NCBI RefSeq assembly: GCF_014196195.1
Contig: NZ_JACIDF010000002.1
Location: 186,001-250,000 of the forward strand
DNA from: Anoxybacteroides rupiense
Lineage (GTDB): Bacteria > Bacillota > Bacilli > Bacillales > Anoxybacillaceae
Length of the DNA stretch: 64,000 nt
Reading direction: 5' to 3'
The notes below the pieces were generated by a model. That model worked only from the letters and a program-made list of their open reading frames with translations. It searched no databases and had not been told where the DNA came from. The position numbers and the translations under genes were made by a program. Below, one piece after another: positions 33,209 through 44,095 of the stretch; positions within the stretch are counted from its first letter, which is position 1, and each line of letters begins with the position of its first letter.

Positions 33209-34984
33209 GTGCAAAAGCAATCATTAGAAGAAAAAGCAGACTGGCGCTCGTTTATCTGGATGATTCAAGCAACGAAGCCGCCTAAAATGATCATGATTAT
33301 TGCGCTATTCTTAAGCGTGGCGTCTTCCATCGTCAGCTTAACGATTCCGCTATTTACGAAAAAAATGATCGATGGCTTCACCGTTTCATCATTAAATAAA
33401 ACGACGATCATTTTGCTTGTTGGCGCCTTTATTGCACAAACGATCGCTAGCGGCTTCTCCATCTACTTGATTAACTATACAGGAGAAACGGTTGTATCCA
33501 GACTAAGAGAACAAGTATGGCAGAAGCTGCTGCATTTGACCATTCCGTACTATGATCGTCATCGTACAGGGGAAACGGTTAGCCGAATTACAAATGATAC
33601 CGCTATTGTGAAAGGATTAATTACAGAGCATACAGCCAACTTTTTCAATGGCATTATTTCCATAACCGGCTCTGTCGCATTATTGCTGTACTTAGATTGG
33701 AAAATGACGTTGATTATCTTTATTCTGCTTCCACTAGCCGTTAGCATTATGATCCCGTTAGGAAGACAAATGTTTAAAAACTCTAAAAGGCTGCAGGATG
33801 AAACGGCGCAATTTACTGCTTTTATTACACAAGTGCTGTCAGAAATTCGCCTTGTGAAATCATCCAATGCCGAACAGCTTGAATATGAAAAAGGAAAAAA
33901 AGGCATTTCGCATTTATTTCGCTATGGATTGAAGGAAGCAAAAGTTCAGGCCATGGTCATGCCATTGATGGGAATTGTGCTTATGCTTCTGCTTGTTGTC
34001 ATTCTCGGCTTTGGCGGATATCGGGTTTCTACAGGGGCAATGACGGCCGGAGGGCTCGTTGCTTACATTTTATATCTTTTCCAGATGGTCATGCCGCTTG
34101 CTGCATTCAGTACTTTCTTTACACAATTGCAAAAAGCGATGGGAGCCACACAACGCATCATAGCCACGCTGCGCGAGCAGGAAGAAGACTATCTGTCTGG
34201 AGAAGAAGTCGCTCGCATTGATGAACCGATCCATGTCAATCATTTATCGTTTTCATATGAAAACGGTGAACCGATTTTAAAGAACGTAAACTTTACGATT
34301 GAACCGGGAAAAGTGACAGCGATCGTCGGCCCGAGCGGTTCAGGAAAAACGACGTTCTTTTCCATCTTAGAGCGGTATTATACACCGACAAGCGGCAGCA
34401 TTTTTCTCGGCGAGAAACCTATTCATGCCCTTTCTTTATCTTCATGGCGCCAGCAAATTGGTTATGTATCTCAAGAAAGTCCGCTTATCGCTGGAACGAT
34501 TCGTGACAATATTTGCTACGGGCTTGATCATCAAGTAAGTGACGAAGGATTAAAATGGGCAGCCGACATGGCCTATGCTTCTCCGTTTATTGAAGAATTG
34601 CCACAAAAATATGAAACAGAGGTCGGCGAGAGAGGCATCAAGCTTTCCGGCGGGCAGCGCCAACGCATCGCCATCGCCCGCGCGCTGCTGCGCAACCCGC
34701 GCATTTTATTATTGGACGAAGCCACGTCCAACCTCGACAGCCAATCGGAAATGGCGGTGCAAAAAGCGCTGCAAAACTTAATGAAAGGGCGAACGACGAT
34801 CGTGATTGCCCATCGATTATCGACGGTCATCAACGCTGATCAAATCATTTTCATGGAAAAAGGCGAGATTACGGGAATGGGGACGCATCAAGAGCTGTTT
34901 GCCACCCATGCGCTTTATCGAGAATTCGCCATCCAACAATTGCATCTTCATGAAGAAATGCAAAAAAATACGGCTAAAGGATGA
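33209..34984 (+). CDS. bmrA: ABC multidrug exporter BmrA-like (half-transporter, homodimer)
   Basis: 591 residues, six membrane helices in the first 320, then the ATPase: Walker A VGPSGSGKTTFFSILE, Q-loop YVSQESPLIAGTIRDNICYG, signature LSGGQRQRIAIARALL, Walker B ILLLDEATSNLD, switch His in VIAHRLST. From memory it agrees with B. subtilis BmrA (YvcC) along its whole length. Exports hydrophobic drugs. The start is GTG 33209. A two-component system follows 6 bases later. Confidence 0.88.
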   Translation: MQKQSLEEKADWRSFIWMIQATKPPKMIMIIALFLSVASSIVSLTIPLFTKKMIDGFTVSSLNKTTIILLVGAFIAQTIASGFSIYLINYTGETVVSRLREQVWQKLLHLTIPYYDRHRTGETVSRITNDTAIVKGLITEHTANFFNGIISITGSVALLLYLDWKMTLIIFILLPLAVSIMIPLGRQMFKNSKRLQDETAQFTAFITQVLSEIRLVKSSNAEQLEYEKGKKGISHLFRYGLKEAKVQAMVMPLMGIVLMLLLVVILGFGGYRVSTGAMTAGGLVAYILYLFQMVMPLAAFSTFFTQLQKAMGATQRIIATLREQEEDYLSGEEVARIDEPIHVNHLSFSYENGEPILKNVNFTIEPGKVTAIVGPSGSGKTTFFSILERYYTPTSGSIFLGEKPIHALSLSSWRQQIGYVSQESPLIAGTIRDNICYGLDHQVSDEGLKWAADMAYASPFIEELPQKYETEVGERGIKLSGGQRQRIAIARALLRNPRILLLDEATSNLDSQSEMAVQKALQNLMKGRTTIVIAHRLSTVINADQIIFMEKGEITGMGTHQELFATHALYREFAIQQLHLHEEMQKNTAKG

Positions 34985-34990
34985 GAACGT

Positions 34991-35668
34991 ATGGCAAAGT
35001 TATTGATTGTGGATGATGATGATCATATTCGCGAGCTTTTGAAAGTTTTGCTTGAAAGCGCGGGGTTTGAAACTTATGAAGCGGCTGACGGCCGGCAGGC
35101 GCTTCGATTGCTAGAAACCGTCAAAATAGATCTGGCCATTCTCGATATTATGATGCCGGTAATGGACGGCTGGGAATTGTGCGAAGAACTTAGGCATTTT
35201 GCCGATATCCCCATTTTAATGCTTACCGCTAAAGGCGAGACATCACAAAAAGTGAGGGGATTTGAGCTGGGGGCGGATGACTACTTAGTCAAGCCTTTTG
35301 AACCAATGGAGCTGATAGCAAGGGTTAAAGCCTTGTTGAAACGCTACCGCATCGCGAATTCGCACACAGTGCAAGCAGGAAGGCTGTTGCTTGATGAGAA
35401 AACTTACACGATCACGTGGGACGATTCTATGCTCACGATTCCGAAAAAAGAATTTGAGCTTTTATTCAAGCTAGCGAGCTATCCTGGAAGGACACTATCA
35501 AGAGATGAATTAATTGAAGATATTTGGGGCTATGATTATGAAGGGGATGAACGAACCGTCGACGTCCATATCAAACGGTTGCGCGAACGATTTTCTGAAG
35601 AAAAGAGCGGCTTTAAAATCATAACTGTCCGCGGCTTAGGCTACCGCTTAGAGGTGCAGCAGCCGTGA
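34991..35668 (+). CDS. OmpR-family response regulator
   Basis: 225 residues. Receiver domain with the acid pair VDDDD, phospho-acceptor Asp in LAILDIMMPVMDGW, Thr in LTAKGE and Lys in DDYLVKPF; then a winged-helix DNA-binding domain (RTLSRDELIEDIWGYDYEGDERTVDVHIKRLRERF split over its recognition helix). The ribosome site AAAGGATGAG lies at the end of bmrA, so exporter and regulator are cotranscribed. It likely controls bmrA; see the direct repeats at 33127. Confidence 0.9.
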   Translation: MAKLLIVDDDDHIRELLKVLLESAGFETYEAADGRQALRLLETVKIDLAILDIMMPVMDGWELCEELRHFADIPILMLTAKGETSQKVRGFELGADDYLVKPFEPMELIARVKALLKRYRIANSHTVQAGRLLLDEKTYTITWDDSMLTIPKKEFELLFKLASYPGRTLSRDELIEDIWGYDYEGDERTVDVHIKRLRERFSEEKSGFKIITVRGLGYRLEVQQP

Positions 35669-36720
35669 ACAAGCGTCCTTCCATCTTTCTTTTCATATGG
35701 CGTTTTTTCATCGGGATCTTTTCGTTAATTTCTTGTTGGACGATCGCTTTTTTCTTAACGAATTACTTGTACCGCCATTTTCATTACCATCCGTCCGATT
35801 ATGTGCGCGAGCTGATTAATTTTATCGTCGGCCTTTTCATTCTGGGAGTAGCCGTTCAATTTCTTGAGAAAATGGGGGGATGGCGGGCAAAACAAATGGA
35901 ATTTTTCCATTCCATGAAAAAATCATTTGAGCAAATTGCCAACGGAAATTTTAACATCAGGCTTGAATCCATTTCGCCGCATTCTCCGTTTAATGAGCTT
36001 GTAGAAAGCATTAACCGAATGGCCCAAGAATTAAGCGAAATGGAACAGCTGCGGCAAGAATTTGTTTCCAATGTCTCTCACGAAATTCAATCGCCGCTAA
36101 CATCTATTATCGGCTTTATCCATGCGTTGAAAAATGGCAAGCTCAGCGCCGAGCAGCGCGCCCGCTATCTTCATATTATCGAAACTGAGAGCAAACGGCT
36201 GTCGAAATTAAGCGATAACCTTTTAAAGCTGACCTCGCTTGAATCAGAGCATCATCCATTTGAACCGAAAAAATACCGGCTGGATCAGCAGCTAAAAAAC
36301 ATTGTGCTTGCTTGCGAGCCTCAGTGGCTAGAAAAAGCCATTGACATCGATATCGTGCTCGATAAAACCGAAATTGTGGCGGACAAAGATTTACTCGATC
36401 AAGTATGGATGAACTTGCTCCATAACAGCATTAAGTTTACTCCCCAAAAAGGAAAAATTTCAATCAGTGTGTCTCAAAGCGGACAAAAGATTCAGGTCGC
36501 TGTCTCCGATACAGGGATTGGCATGTCTGAAGAGGAAAAAATGCATATGTTTGAACGGTTTTATAAAGCAGACCGCTCGCGAAATCGCTCTGAAGGCGGA
36601 AATGGCTTAGGGCTTACAATTGTCAAAAAAATCGTTTCCATGCATCACGGCGACATCAAAGTCGAATCAACGAAAGGAAAAGGAACCACCATTTTTGTTT
36701 CTTTGCCGTCCGGCAAGTAA
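35665..36720 (+). CDS. Membrane sensor histidine kinase
   Basis: 351 residues: two membrane helices (about 8-32 and 48-64) with a very short outer loop of about 15 residues, a HAMP-like linker, then HisKA with the phospho-histidine in VSNVSHEIQSPLTSIIGF and HATPase boxes N (MNLLHNSIKFTP), G1 (VSDTGIGM) and G2 (GGNGLGLTIVKK). The small outer loop suggests sensing in or at the membrane. The GTG start overlaps the regulator stop. Confidence 0.9.
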   Translation: MNKRPSIFLFIWRFFIGIFSLISCWTIAFFLTNYLYRHFHYHPSDYVRELINFIVGLFILGVAVQFLEKMGGWRAKQMEFFHSMKKSFEQIANGNFNIRLESISPHSPFNELVESINRMAQELSEMEQLRQEFVSNVSHEIQSPLTSIIGFIHALKNGKLSAEQRARYLHIIETESKRLSKLSDNLLKLTSLESEHHPFEPKKYRLDQQLKNIVLACEPQWLEKAIDIDIVLDKTEIVADKDLLDQVWMNLLHNSIKFTPQKGKISISVSQSGQKIQVAVSDTGIGMSEEEKMHMFERFYKADRSRNRSEGGNGLGLTIVKKIVSMHHGDIKVESTKGKGTTIFVSLPSGK

Positions 36721-36722
36721 GT

Positions 36723-36774
36723 GCAAAGGGTGTCTGAAAAGCGAATGTTTCAAACGCTTTTAGACACCCTTTGT
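36723..36774. terminator. Bidirectional terminator between the histidine kinase and resE
   Basis: CAAAGGGTGTCT and AGACACCCTTTG form the outer stem; AAAAGCG and CGCTTTT extend it, around AATGTTTCAAA. It overlaps the last codons of resE. Confidence 0.85.
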
Positions 36775-38556
36775 TTCGTTCAGCGGCAACGTAAACGTAA
36801 ACGTTGTCCCCTCGCCGAGCTTGCTATGAGCATGGATCGTACCTTTATGCGCCTCGATAATATTTTTAGCGATGGCAAGCCCCAGCCCTGTGCCAGAACG
36901 TCCGCGAGTACGTGCCTTATCCGCCTTGTAAAAGCGCTCAAATACAAATGGTAAATCCTCCTCAGGAATGCCTGATCCCGAGTCCTGCACATGAATGGAT
37001 ACCCCTTCTCCCGTTTGTTCGACAACCACCTTCACCATGCCGTTCTCCTCTGTATGGCGAAGGGCATTGTCAATCAAATTGGTCAATACTTGTTCGATGC
37101 GATCCGGATCCATGTTTATATGCAAATCCTCACTCCGAAACTCTGTAGATAAATCAATTTGCTTTTCTTTCGCTAATCCTTGAAATTTGCGAGTCACCCG
37201 TTCAATGTATGGCCGAAGCTGAACATCTTCATAATTGAGCGTAATATGTCCGGCTTCCATTCGCGCCAAATCCAATAAATCATTGACAAGTCGCCCCATT
37301 CGCAACGATTCATCATAGATTACCTTTGCCATTTCTTTTTTCTCTTCATCTGTTGCCGCAATGTCATCAATGATGGCTTCGCTATACCCTTGTAGCATGG
37401 CAATAGGGGTGCGCAATTCATGTGATACATTGGCAATAAAATCCTTGCGCAGCTTGTCCAAGCGGCGCTCTTCCGTCATATCCCTCAGCATCGCCACGGC
37501 TCCACGAACAGCGGTTTGATTATAAAGCGGCGTCATTAAAATCACCCATGTCCGCCCTTGCAGCGTCACCTCTGCCACCTGTCTTGTTTCTTCCTTTACC
37601 ACGCGGGCAAACTGTTCTTTTACTTGCGGCGGCAAGGCTGCCATGGCTTCGCTTTCATTTCCTTGTTCAAAATACCAAGCCTGCAAAAAACGCTCAGCGG
37701 GCGGATTGGTAATTAAAATTTCCCCATCGCGATTGAATGTGATGACTCCATCTGCCATGCTGCTTAAAATACTAGCCAGCTGCTCTTTTTCTTGATTAAG
37801 GGCATTAATATTAAACTGCAAACGCCTTCCCATCTGATTAAACGCCATCGCCAATTCCCCAATTTCATCATGCGTTAGAATCGGGACTTTGGTGTCAAAT
37901 TTGCCACGCGCCACTTCAAAAGCGGCTTGCCGCATTTTGCGCAGCGGCGCGGTAATGCGCGTGGACAAAAAAAACGCAAATACGGTTGTCATGACAATGG
38001 CAATAAACGCAGCCAGAAAAATGAGCCTTTTCGTTTGCTGGGTCGTATCCTCCACGGCGTTCAGCGATTGGTAAACAAACACGGCGCCGTGTTTTCCATC
38101 GTTCAGAGCAACAGGCACACCTACAATCAACCATTCATTATAACGATCTTCTTTTGCTTGAAGACTAGGCAAATAGGTTTTCTTTTTCACTTGCTTTTGC
38201 TTTGTGATGACTGCGCGAAGCTCTTGATCTTCTTCCACAAACGATATCGGCAAATCACGAATCTGTGAGCTAGCCGGCAAATACCAATAGTGAGTTTTAT
38301 CCGCGACAATGATCGCTTTGGATGTATTTCCCACTAACGTTGCCGCAATCGAACGGGCAAGCGCTTCATCCCGATGCTCCTGCATCACTTCTGATACTCT
38401 GACGGCCAGCTGTGTGAGCTCTTTTTCTGCCTCCTGCACATGATAGGTTTCGAAAAACTTTAATAATAGAATGGTTAAAATGAATAAAACACATGAAACG
38501 AGAAGCAAAATAGTCGCCCATAGCTTCCCGACGACGCTCCGCAAAAACCACATCAT
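36760..38556 (-). CDS. resE: Redox-sensing histidine kinase ResE
   Basis: 598 residues. Two membrane helices flank a sensor domain (about 30-180); HAMP ([20 protein letters not shown]), PAS (about 250-350), HisKA with [18 protein letters not shown], and ATPase boxes [18 protein letters not shown] and [12 protein letters not shown]. In B. subtilis ResE phosphorylates ResD under oxygen limitation or nitric oxide. Start overlaps the resD stop (ATGA). In B. subtilis sigX follows resE; here it does not. Confidence 0.93.
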   Translation of the reverse strand: MMWFLRSVVGKLWATILLLVSCVLFILTILLLKFFETYHVQEAEKELTQLAVRVSEVMQEHRDEALARSIAATLVGNTSKAIIVADKTHYWYLPASSQIRDLPISFVEEDQELRAVITKQKQVKKKTYLPSLQAKEDRYNEWLIVGVPVALNDGKHGAVFVYQSLNAVEDTTQQTKRLIFLAAFIAIVMTTVFAFFLSTRITAPLRKMRQAAFEVARGKFDTKVPILTHDEIGELAMAFNQMGRRLQFNINALNQEKEQLASILSSMADGVITFNRDGEILITNPPAERFLQAWYFEQGNESEAMAALPPQVKEQFARVVKEETRQVAEVTLQGRTWVILMTPLYNQTAVRGAVAMLRDMTEERRLDKLRKDFIANVSHELRTPIAMLQGYSEAIIDDIAATDEEKKEMAKVIYDESLRMGRLVNDLLDLARMEAGHITLNYEDVQLRPYIERVTRKFQGLAKEKQIDLSTEFRSEDLHINMDPDRIEQVLTNLIDNALRHTEENGMVKVVVEQTGEGVSIHVQDSGSGIPEEDLPFVFERFYKADKARTRGRSGTGLGLAIAKNIIEAHKGTIHAHSKLGEGTTFTFTLPLNETKGV

Positions 38557-39269
38557 TCATTCACAACCTCAAATTTATACCCCACTCCCCAGACGGTGAC
38601 AATCATCTTAGCAGCGGCTGGGGAAACCTTATTCAATTTTTCACGAAGCCGCTTAATGTGTGTATCCACTGTACGCAAATCGCCAAAAAACTCATAATGC
38701 CACACTTCCTTTAACAACTGCTCGCGATCAAATACTTTATCAGGCGATTTAGCTAAAAATAGCAGCAGCTCATATTCCTTTGGCGTCAAGCTGACTTCTT
38801 TTCCATCAGCCGTCACGCGATGGGCATCATTATCAATCGTTAAGTGTGGAAACACAAGCACATCCTTCGCTGTTGTATCCGTTTGGACATAAGTCATATT
38901 GGCTGCACGGCGAAGCAAAGCTTTGACTCGTAGCACGACTTCGCGCGGACTAAACGGCTTTACAATATAGTCATCCGTGCCGGCTTCAAACCCTTGCACG
39001 CGATTCGCTTCTTCTCCTTTAGCGGTCAGCATAATAATTGGTGTTGCCTTTTTTTCACGTATTTCTCGACATACTTCTACGCCGTCCTTACCCGGCAACA
39101 TTAAATCAAGCAAAATTAAATCATAATCATTTTCCAACGCTTTTTTGAGGGCATCCCCCCCATTATCAGACTCCTCAATCACATACTCCTCACGTTCTAA
39201 ATACATCTTCAGCAAACGGCGAATCCTCTCTTCATCATCAACAACTAAAATTTTGATTTGTTTATCCAT
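38553..39269 (-). CDS. resD: Response regulator ResD
   Basis: 238 residues, OmpR family. Receiver acids [17 protein letters not shown], phospho-acceptor in [13 protein letters not shown], then the winged helix with [25 protein letters not shown]. Activates genes of anaerobic respiration and cytochrome c biogenesis. ATG 39269 is preceded by GGGAGG at 9 bases. Here resDE is separated from resABC by about 620 bases with a terminator. Confidence 0.94.
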   Translation of the reverse strand: MDKQIKILVVDDEERIRRLLKMYLEREEYVIEESDNGGDALKKALENDYDLILLDLMLPGKDGVEVCREIREKKATPIIMLTAKGEEANRVQGFEAGTDDYIVKPFSPREVVLRVKALLRRAANMTYVQTDTTAKDVLVFPHLTIDNDAHRVTADGKEVSLTPKEYELLLFLAKSPDKVFDREQLLKEVWHYEFFGDLRTVDTHIKRLREKLNKVSPAAAKMIVTVWGVGYKFEVVNE

Positions 39270-39278
39270 ATTGAACAT

Positions 39279-39840
39279 CCTCCCTTGCTCACTATTTTAC
39301 AAAAACCGCACCATTTTATCTATATAAATACAACTTAAAGATGGAACGAATGGCATCTGCAAAAGCCAATGGTTGAAAATCCTCGTAACGAACGCGGCCA
39401 TAAAAAACGGCTTAACTCCGTATTCAAACCAATGCGAACATTGTCCATTTGGAACAGCCGAAAGACGTTCAGGCGAAAAAATCCTGAACAACGACCCATT
39501 CATGAGAAGATGCGACTGATGCTTTAAAAACGAGAATTCCTATTTTTTTACAATTGAAGTAAATCGGTGATTGTCCTCGGTCATGCCAACGTATGTGATC
39601 AAGCACCGATATCGGCTATCGTCTGAACGCTTAGGAACAAATGCTGACGCGGTAAGTTGTGTCGATATAAAATCAATGCGAGCTGATTCCAGATTTCGCA
39701 ACCCTTTCCCCCTATTCTTTCTATCCATTGAAGCGTTGTCATTGTTCCTTTATGTCGATTGTTCACTCCAAATCGATATCAACATGAACAAATGGGAGTT
39801 TCTTCTATAATATGTTGTCCTGAAACTACTATCCAAAAAC
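39279..39840. other. Intergenic region between resC and resD; holds repeat R2, no credible gene
   Basis: About 560 bases. R2 copy 2 is at 39347-39378. ATCGGTG (39563-39569) and CACCGAT (39604-39610) are complementary. The leftward 62-codon frame at 39540-39728 has no ribosome site. The resD promoter should lie in the first 100 bases, but I cannot place it. In B. subtilis resC and resD are adjacent, so this is a local expansion. Confidence 0.5.
39347..39378 (+). repeat. Repeat R2, copy 2
   Basis: GAATGGCATCTGCAAAAGCC followed by AATGGTTGAAAA; compare copy 1 at 16418-16444. Confidence 0.5.
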
Positions 39841-39842
39841 AA

Positions 39843-39879
39843 GAAAAAGGGGATCCCTTGAGAGGATACCCCTTTTTTC
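39843..39879 (-). terminator. Terminator after resABC
   Basis: AAGGGGTATCC pairs with GGATCCCCTT (one bulge) on the minus strand, followed by TTTCTTG, 10 bases after the resC stop. Confidence 0.82.
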
Positions 39880-39887
39880 GCTGATGC

Positions 39888-41072
39888 TTATGAGCCGGCA
39901 TAAGAATGCAATCCAGCAATAACTAAATTGACCGCAACGAGGTTAAACATAATAATCGCAAAACCGATCACCGCAAGCCATGCAGACTTTTCCCCATGCC
40001 ATCCTCTCGATAAGCGCAAGTGCAAAAACGCAGCATAAAAAAGCCATGTGATCAGCGCCCATACTTCCTTCGGATCCCATCCCCAGAAACGTGTCCAGGC
40101 AATTTGCGCCCAAATCATAGCAAAGATCAGCGCTCCAAGCGTAAACACAGGAAATCCAATCGCAACTGCACGATAACCAATCTCATCAGTTAAATCTAAA
40201 TTGACGTTTTTGACAAACGGCTGTAGCGCAGCAGCAACACGCTTCCGCAATAGGAGACGCAGCAGCAAATAAAGCACTGCACCGCCAAATAATGACCAAA
40301 TGACGGTATTCAGCTTTTTGGCATTAATGATGGCCGGCATTTCTACAAGCGGCTTTAGACGGTCCGCGCTCTGCTTTTCCAGAGTCCATTGATGCGGACC
40401 GACAAGCGCCGGCATTTGATACACCACTTCTTGCGTTTCCTTATTTTTATCAACCCATTTAAATTTGGCTTCATAATCAGCGAGTCCAAAGGCGCTAGAA
40501 ACCGCAACAAACCCGAGAGTCGTAATCAAGCAAAATAGCACAAATTCCAGCCAAAATGTCCGTTTTGACGATTTGGACTGATCGACTACACGAATCAAAT
40601 AAATCAATCCTGCCGCAAAGCTAATCGCTAATATCGCTTCTCCCGCAGCAGCGGTTGTGACATGGATATGTAGCCAATCGCTTTGCAGCGCCGGAATCAG
40701 CGGTGTAATTTCCCGCGGGAACATGCTGGCATAAGCGATCACAAGAAGAGCAACCGGTAGTGTAAAGACGCCAAGAATGCTTGTTTTATAAATGAAATAA
40801 ATGATAATAAATGCGCCGACAAGCATCATTCCGAAAAAAGTAGTAAACTCAAACAGATTGCTGACAGGAGCATGTCCAGCTGCAATCCATCGCGTAATAA
40901 AATATCCTACCTGAGACAGAAAGCCTACAATGGTAATCACAATCCCAATCGTTGCCCAACGGTTCGTTTGTGGTCGATCTTTTTTATCGCGAATCGTTCC
41001 ACCGAAAAAAAATGTGCCAATTAAATACAGAACGAATGCGATATATAGCAGCGTACTACTTAGTTGCGCCAT
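39888..41072 (-). CDS. resC: Cytochrome c biogenesis protein ResC (CcsA family)
   Basis: 394 residues with about eight membrane helices. The haem-handling motif of the CcsA family is visible as [14 protein letters not shown] near residue 315, with flanking histidines. Forms with ResB the System II machinery that moves haem across the membrane and attaches it to apocytochromes c. Overlaps resB by 17 bases. Confidence 0.92.
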   Translation of the reverse strand: MAQLSSTLLYIAFVLYLIGTFFFGGTIRDKKDRPQTNRWATIGIVITIVGFLSQVGYFITRWIAAGHAPVSNLFEFTTFFGMMLVGAFIIIYFIYKTSILGVFTLPVALLVIAYASMFPREITPLIPALQSDWLHIHVTTAAAGEAILAISFAAGLIYLIRVVDQSKSSKRTFWLEFVLFCLITTLGFVAVSSAFGLADYEAKFKWVDKNKETQEVVYQMPALVGPHQWTLEKQSADRLKPLVEMPAIINAKKLNTVIWSLFGGAVLYLLLRLLLRKRVAAALQPFVKNVNLDLTDEIGYRAVAIGFPVFTLGALIFAMIWAQIAWTRFWGWDPKEVWALITWLFYAAFLHLRLSRGWHGEKSAWLAVIGFAIIMFNLVAVNLVIAGLHSYAGS

Positions 41073-42711
41073 TCCCTTTTCCCCCTTGCGCTTCTTTCTT
41101 CTCTTCCTCTGCCTGATCGATCGGCATCATTAATCCCGTTCCTTCAATAATAGCTCTCACTTCATTTTTCAGACCAAACCAGTTTTTATTGGTATGAGCA
41201 GCCAGCAGCACTTCCCCGTTAACAAGTTTAAGCCAAATGCGGCGATGATTCCAATACATTCCCTGAATAACGCCAATCATAAAAATGGCTCCGCCGACTC
41301 CCAAAATCCATAAAGTAAAATCTCGGCGCACCGTCAGCGCAGATACATTTCTTGTCTCTACGCCAGCAAACGCCATTTTATATTTGTTATCACCAAACGG
41401 TTCAATTGTCTGGCGAATGGCCACAAAGCTTACCTCTCCTTTTGGCTTGTCCGGCGTATACATTTTAAAAACAAAGGCCGGATTGTTAGGAACTCGCGAT
41501 TTTGTCGCCGGGTTGCCGTCATCATCAAAATAAAAATCAGGAAAGTAGCTGAGCAACTCCACCCGATAGCCTTTTCCTAAATCATAAGATGGCTTCGGAT
41601 TATTTAAATCGATTGAAAGATTTCCAAATACGGTTTCCGTTTGTTTGTCAATCAGCTCAAAGGACATTTTGTTCAATTCATTCAGCTTAAAATCTACTTG
41701 GTACAATGCGTAATGGTCGTACTTAAGCGGGTCGTTGACACGAATGCGATATTCTTTCACTTTTTTTAACTTCGGTTCTTCACCAGGCACAGTTGGACCT
41801 ACTCGCTTATATAGCACCGCAGTTGTTTGATAGGTTTTCGCCACCATTCCGCTTCCGACACGATCAATCGCTTCATTAAAAGCCGGATTGTCTTTTCCTT
41901 TTTCATATGTTTCAAAAACAAATTTTTCATTTTTTAAAAAATACTGGCCGTTTGTTCCGGGAATTTCTTTCGTTTCTCCTTCGCGAATCCAAAGTACCTT
42001 ATCCACATACATGCCTGGTACAAAGCGAAGCATGGCGCCAATCAAGAAAATGATAAGTCCGATATGGTTGACATATGGACCCCATCGCGAAAACCGGCCT
42101 TTTTCCGCCAAAATATTACCGTTTTCTTCGCGAACATGATACCGCCGCTTCGCCAAACGCTGCTTGACGGTTTCTAAAAAAGATTCATCTTCCATGCTTG
42201 TTGCGCTAAATAAGCGCTGACGGCGCAAAAATGATTCATGGCGTGTCACCCCTTGCTTTTTTAGCGCACGATAAAGAGGCACAACTCGGTCTAAACTACA
42301 GATCACAAGCGATACCCCGATGGATGCAAGCAGCAGAATATACCACCATGAACCATACAAATTATCAAACCCTAGCTCATAGTATAACTTTCCCGCCCAG
42401 CCATACTGGTCCTCATAATATTCGGCAGGCGTCACATTAGGCGGCAAATACATTTTTTGTGGAAAAATCGTACCAATCGCCGAAGCAATCAGCGTTATCA
42501 CAATGAGCCATACTCCGACCTTGACAGACGAAAAGAAATTCCAAATTTTATCAATGATTGTTTTGTTATAGGTTTGGGAACGCCGAGCGCTCCCTTCATA
42601 GCGCATATCCAGCAACGGTTTCGCCGTATGCTCCAGCGGCTTTCCGCAAGATTCGCATAACACGGTACCGTATGGATTGACGTGGCCACATTCGCATTTT
42701 ACTTGTTCCAT
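41056..42711 (-). CDS. resB: Cytochrome c biogenesis protein ResB
   Basis: 551 residues. An N-terminal cytosolic zinc-ribbon-like stretch (CECGH, then LCESCGKPL) precedes three membrane helices, a large outer domain (about 240-470) and a last helix. Partner of ResC in haem attachment. ATG 42711 has GGGAG 9 bases upstream; a TTG at 42717 is possible. Sits 13 bases after resA. Confidence 0.92.
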   Translation of the reverse strand: MEQVKCECGHVNPYGTVLCESCGKPLEHTAKPLLDMRYEGSARRSQTYNKTIIDKIWNFFSSVKVGVWLIVITLIASAIGTIFPQKMYLPPNVTPAEYYEDQYGWAGKLYYELGFDNLYGSWWYILLLASIGVSLVICSLDRVVPLYRALKKQGVTRHESFLRRQRLFSATSMEDESFLETVKQRLAKRRYHVREENGNILAEKGRFSRWGPYVNHIGLIIFLIGAMLRFVPGMYVDKVLWIREGETKEIPGTNGQYFLKNEKFVFETYEKGKDNPAFNEAIDRVGSGMVAKTYQTTAVLYKRVGPTVPGEEPKLKKVKEYRIRVNDPLKYDHYALYQVDFKLNELNKMSFELIDKQTETVFGNLSIDLNNPKPSYDLGKGYRVELLSYFPDFYFDDDGNPATKSRVPNNPAFVFKMYTPDKPKGEVSFVAIRQTIEPFGDNKYKMAFAGVETRNVSALTVRRDFTLWILGVGGAIFMIGVIQGMYWNHRRIWLKLVNGEVLLAAHTNKNWFGLKNEVRAIIEGTGLMMPIDQAEEEKKEAQGGKGNGATK

Positions 42712-42724
42712 AATCAAAAACTCC

Positions 42725-43246
42725 CTACGGTTTAATGCTTTCCATGTATTGTTTAATCATTTCTTCTGTCATGGTTCCGGTAATAATTTTCGTAATTTTG
42801 CCATCTTTATCGATTAAAAATGTCGTTGGCAACGGGTCAATCTCATAAGCGTTCATGACTTGGTCCTCACGGTCAATGACAACTGGAAATGTCAACTGAT
42901 ACCGGTCTACGAATTTTTGTACGCTTAATTTCGGCTCCCCTACATTCACCGCCAGCACTTCGACTCCTTGCTTTTTAAAGTTTTCATACTGTCGGCTAAT
43001 GTAAGGCATTTCCTTTTCACACGGCTTACACCATGTGCCCCAAAAATTCAAAAACACGCCTTTTCCGCGATATTCAGACAGACGGTGCGTTTTTCCTTGC
43101 AAATCTGTCAATACAAAATCAGGAGCCTCTGCGCCAACCTTGATCTCTGCTTTTTCCATAAAAAAGTTTGAATAGATGGTATACCCAACCGCTCCTAGCA
43201 ATACAATTAAAATCACGGTTCGTAAAACAAGTCGCTGCTTTTTCAT
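42725..43246 (-). CDS. resA: Thiol-disulfide oxidoreductase ResA
   Basis: 173 residues, membrane-anchored thioredoxin fold facing outward. Anchor helix at about 8-25; active site WGTWCKPCEKEMP with CxxC reading CKPC (CEPC in B. subtilis ResA). It reduces the haem-binding cysteines of apocytochrome c. ATG 43246 follows GGGAGAG. Upstream, a minus-strand TATAAT (43290-43285) is a probable -10 box without a strong -35, which fits dependence on an activator such as ResD. Confidence 0.92.
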   Translation of the reverse strand: MKKQRLVLRTVILIVLLGAVGYTIYSNFFMEKAEIKVGAEAPDFVLTDLQGKTHRLSEYRGKGVFLNFWGTWCKPCEKEMPYISRQYENFKKQGVEVLAVNVGEPKLSVQKFVDRYQLTFPVVIDREDQVMNAYEIDPLPTTFLIDKDGKITKIITGTMTEEMIKQYMESIKP

Positions 43247-43357
43247 CACACTAACTCTCCCAAATAAAAGATGTGCCACCTATCATTATAGCAATATTCA
43301 CTATATTCATAATGAAAATTCTATGAATGTTATGTGACAAATGAGAAAAGTTTCCGG

Positions 43358-44095
43358 TTATTTGTGAATGCCGTTCCCAGATAACGCAAGCGCGCGCAGC
43401 TGCTTCACTTCATGCGGGGATAGTTCGCGATAATCGCCAGGATTCAATCCTTTTAAATCGAGAAAGGCATATCTTTCCCGTTTCAATTTCATAACCGGAC
43501 AGCCGATTGCTTCAAACATGCGGCGCACTTGACGATTGCGTCCTTCATGTATGCGAATCTCAATGACCGCTGTTTTCTTCCGCTTATCCAATGAAAGCAT
43601 TTTTACTTTTGCCGGTGCGGTCATCCCGTCCTCAAGCAAAATTCCTTTTTCCAGCTGCTTTAACTGGGCCCTCGCTGGAATTCCTTTAACCTTCGCCACA
43701 TATACCTTCTCGATTTCGTAGCGTGGATGCATAAGAAGATTCGCGAAATCGCCGTCGTTTGTTAATAATAAGATACCGGATGTATCATAATCTAAGCGCC
43801 CAATGGGATAAATTCGTTTATCAATATCCTGGAAAAAGTCAGTAACAACCTTTCGGCCTTTATCATCTTGAACGCTTGAAATCACACCGCGCGGCTTATA
43901 AAGAAGATAGTATACAGGCTCTTCTCTCTCGACCGGAATCCCTTCCACTTCGATTTTATCTTGAGGACCTACCTTTAAGCCAAGCTCTGTCACCACTTTT
44001 CCATTTACTTTTACTTTTCCATGTAAGATAAGCTCCTCAGCTTTTCGGCGTGATGCAATTCCAGCATGTGCAATCACTTTTTGTAACCGTTCCAT
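43358..44095 (-). CDS. rluB: 23S rRNA pseudouridine synthase RluB
   Basis: 245 residues. N-terminal S4 RNA-binding domain (LQKVIAHAGIASRRKAEELI), then the RsuA-family catalytic domain with Asp in GRLDYDTSGILLLTNDG and the RNRQVRRMFEAIGCPV block. Modifies U2605-type positions of 23S rRNA. ATG 44095 lies 6 bases after GAGGTG; the frame up to 44143 is not used. Confidence 0.92.
   Translation of the reverse strand: MERLQKVIAHAGIASRRKAEELILHGKVKVNGKVVTELGLKVGPQDKIEVEGIPVEREEPVYYLLYKPRGVISSVQDDKGRKVVTDFFQDIDKRIYPIGRLDYDTSGILLLTNDGDFANLLMHPRYEIEKVYVAKVKGIPARAQLKQLEKGILLEDGMTAPAKVKMLSLDKRKKTAVIEIRIHEGRNRQVRRMFEAIGCPVMKLKRERYAFLDLKGLNPGDYRELSPHEVKQLRALALSGNGIHK

Noticed and set aside
39540-39728. A 62-codon leftward frame in the resC-resD gap
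   Set aside because: No start signal and no recognisable domain; the gap carries repeat material.
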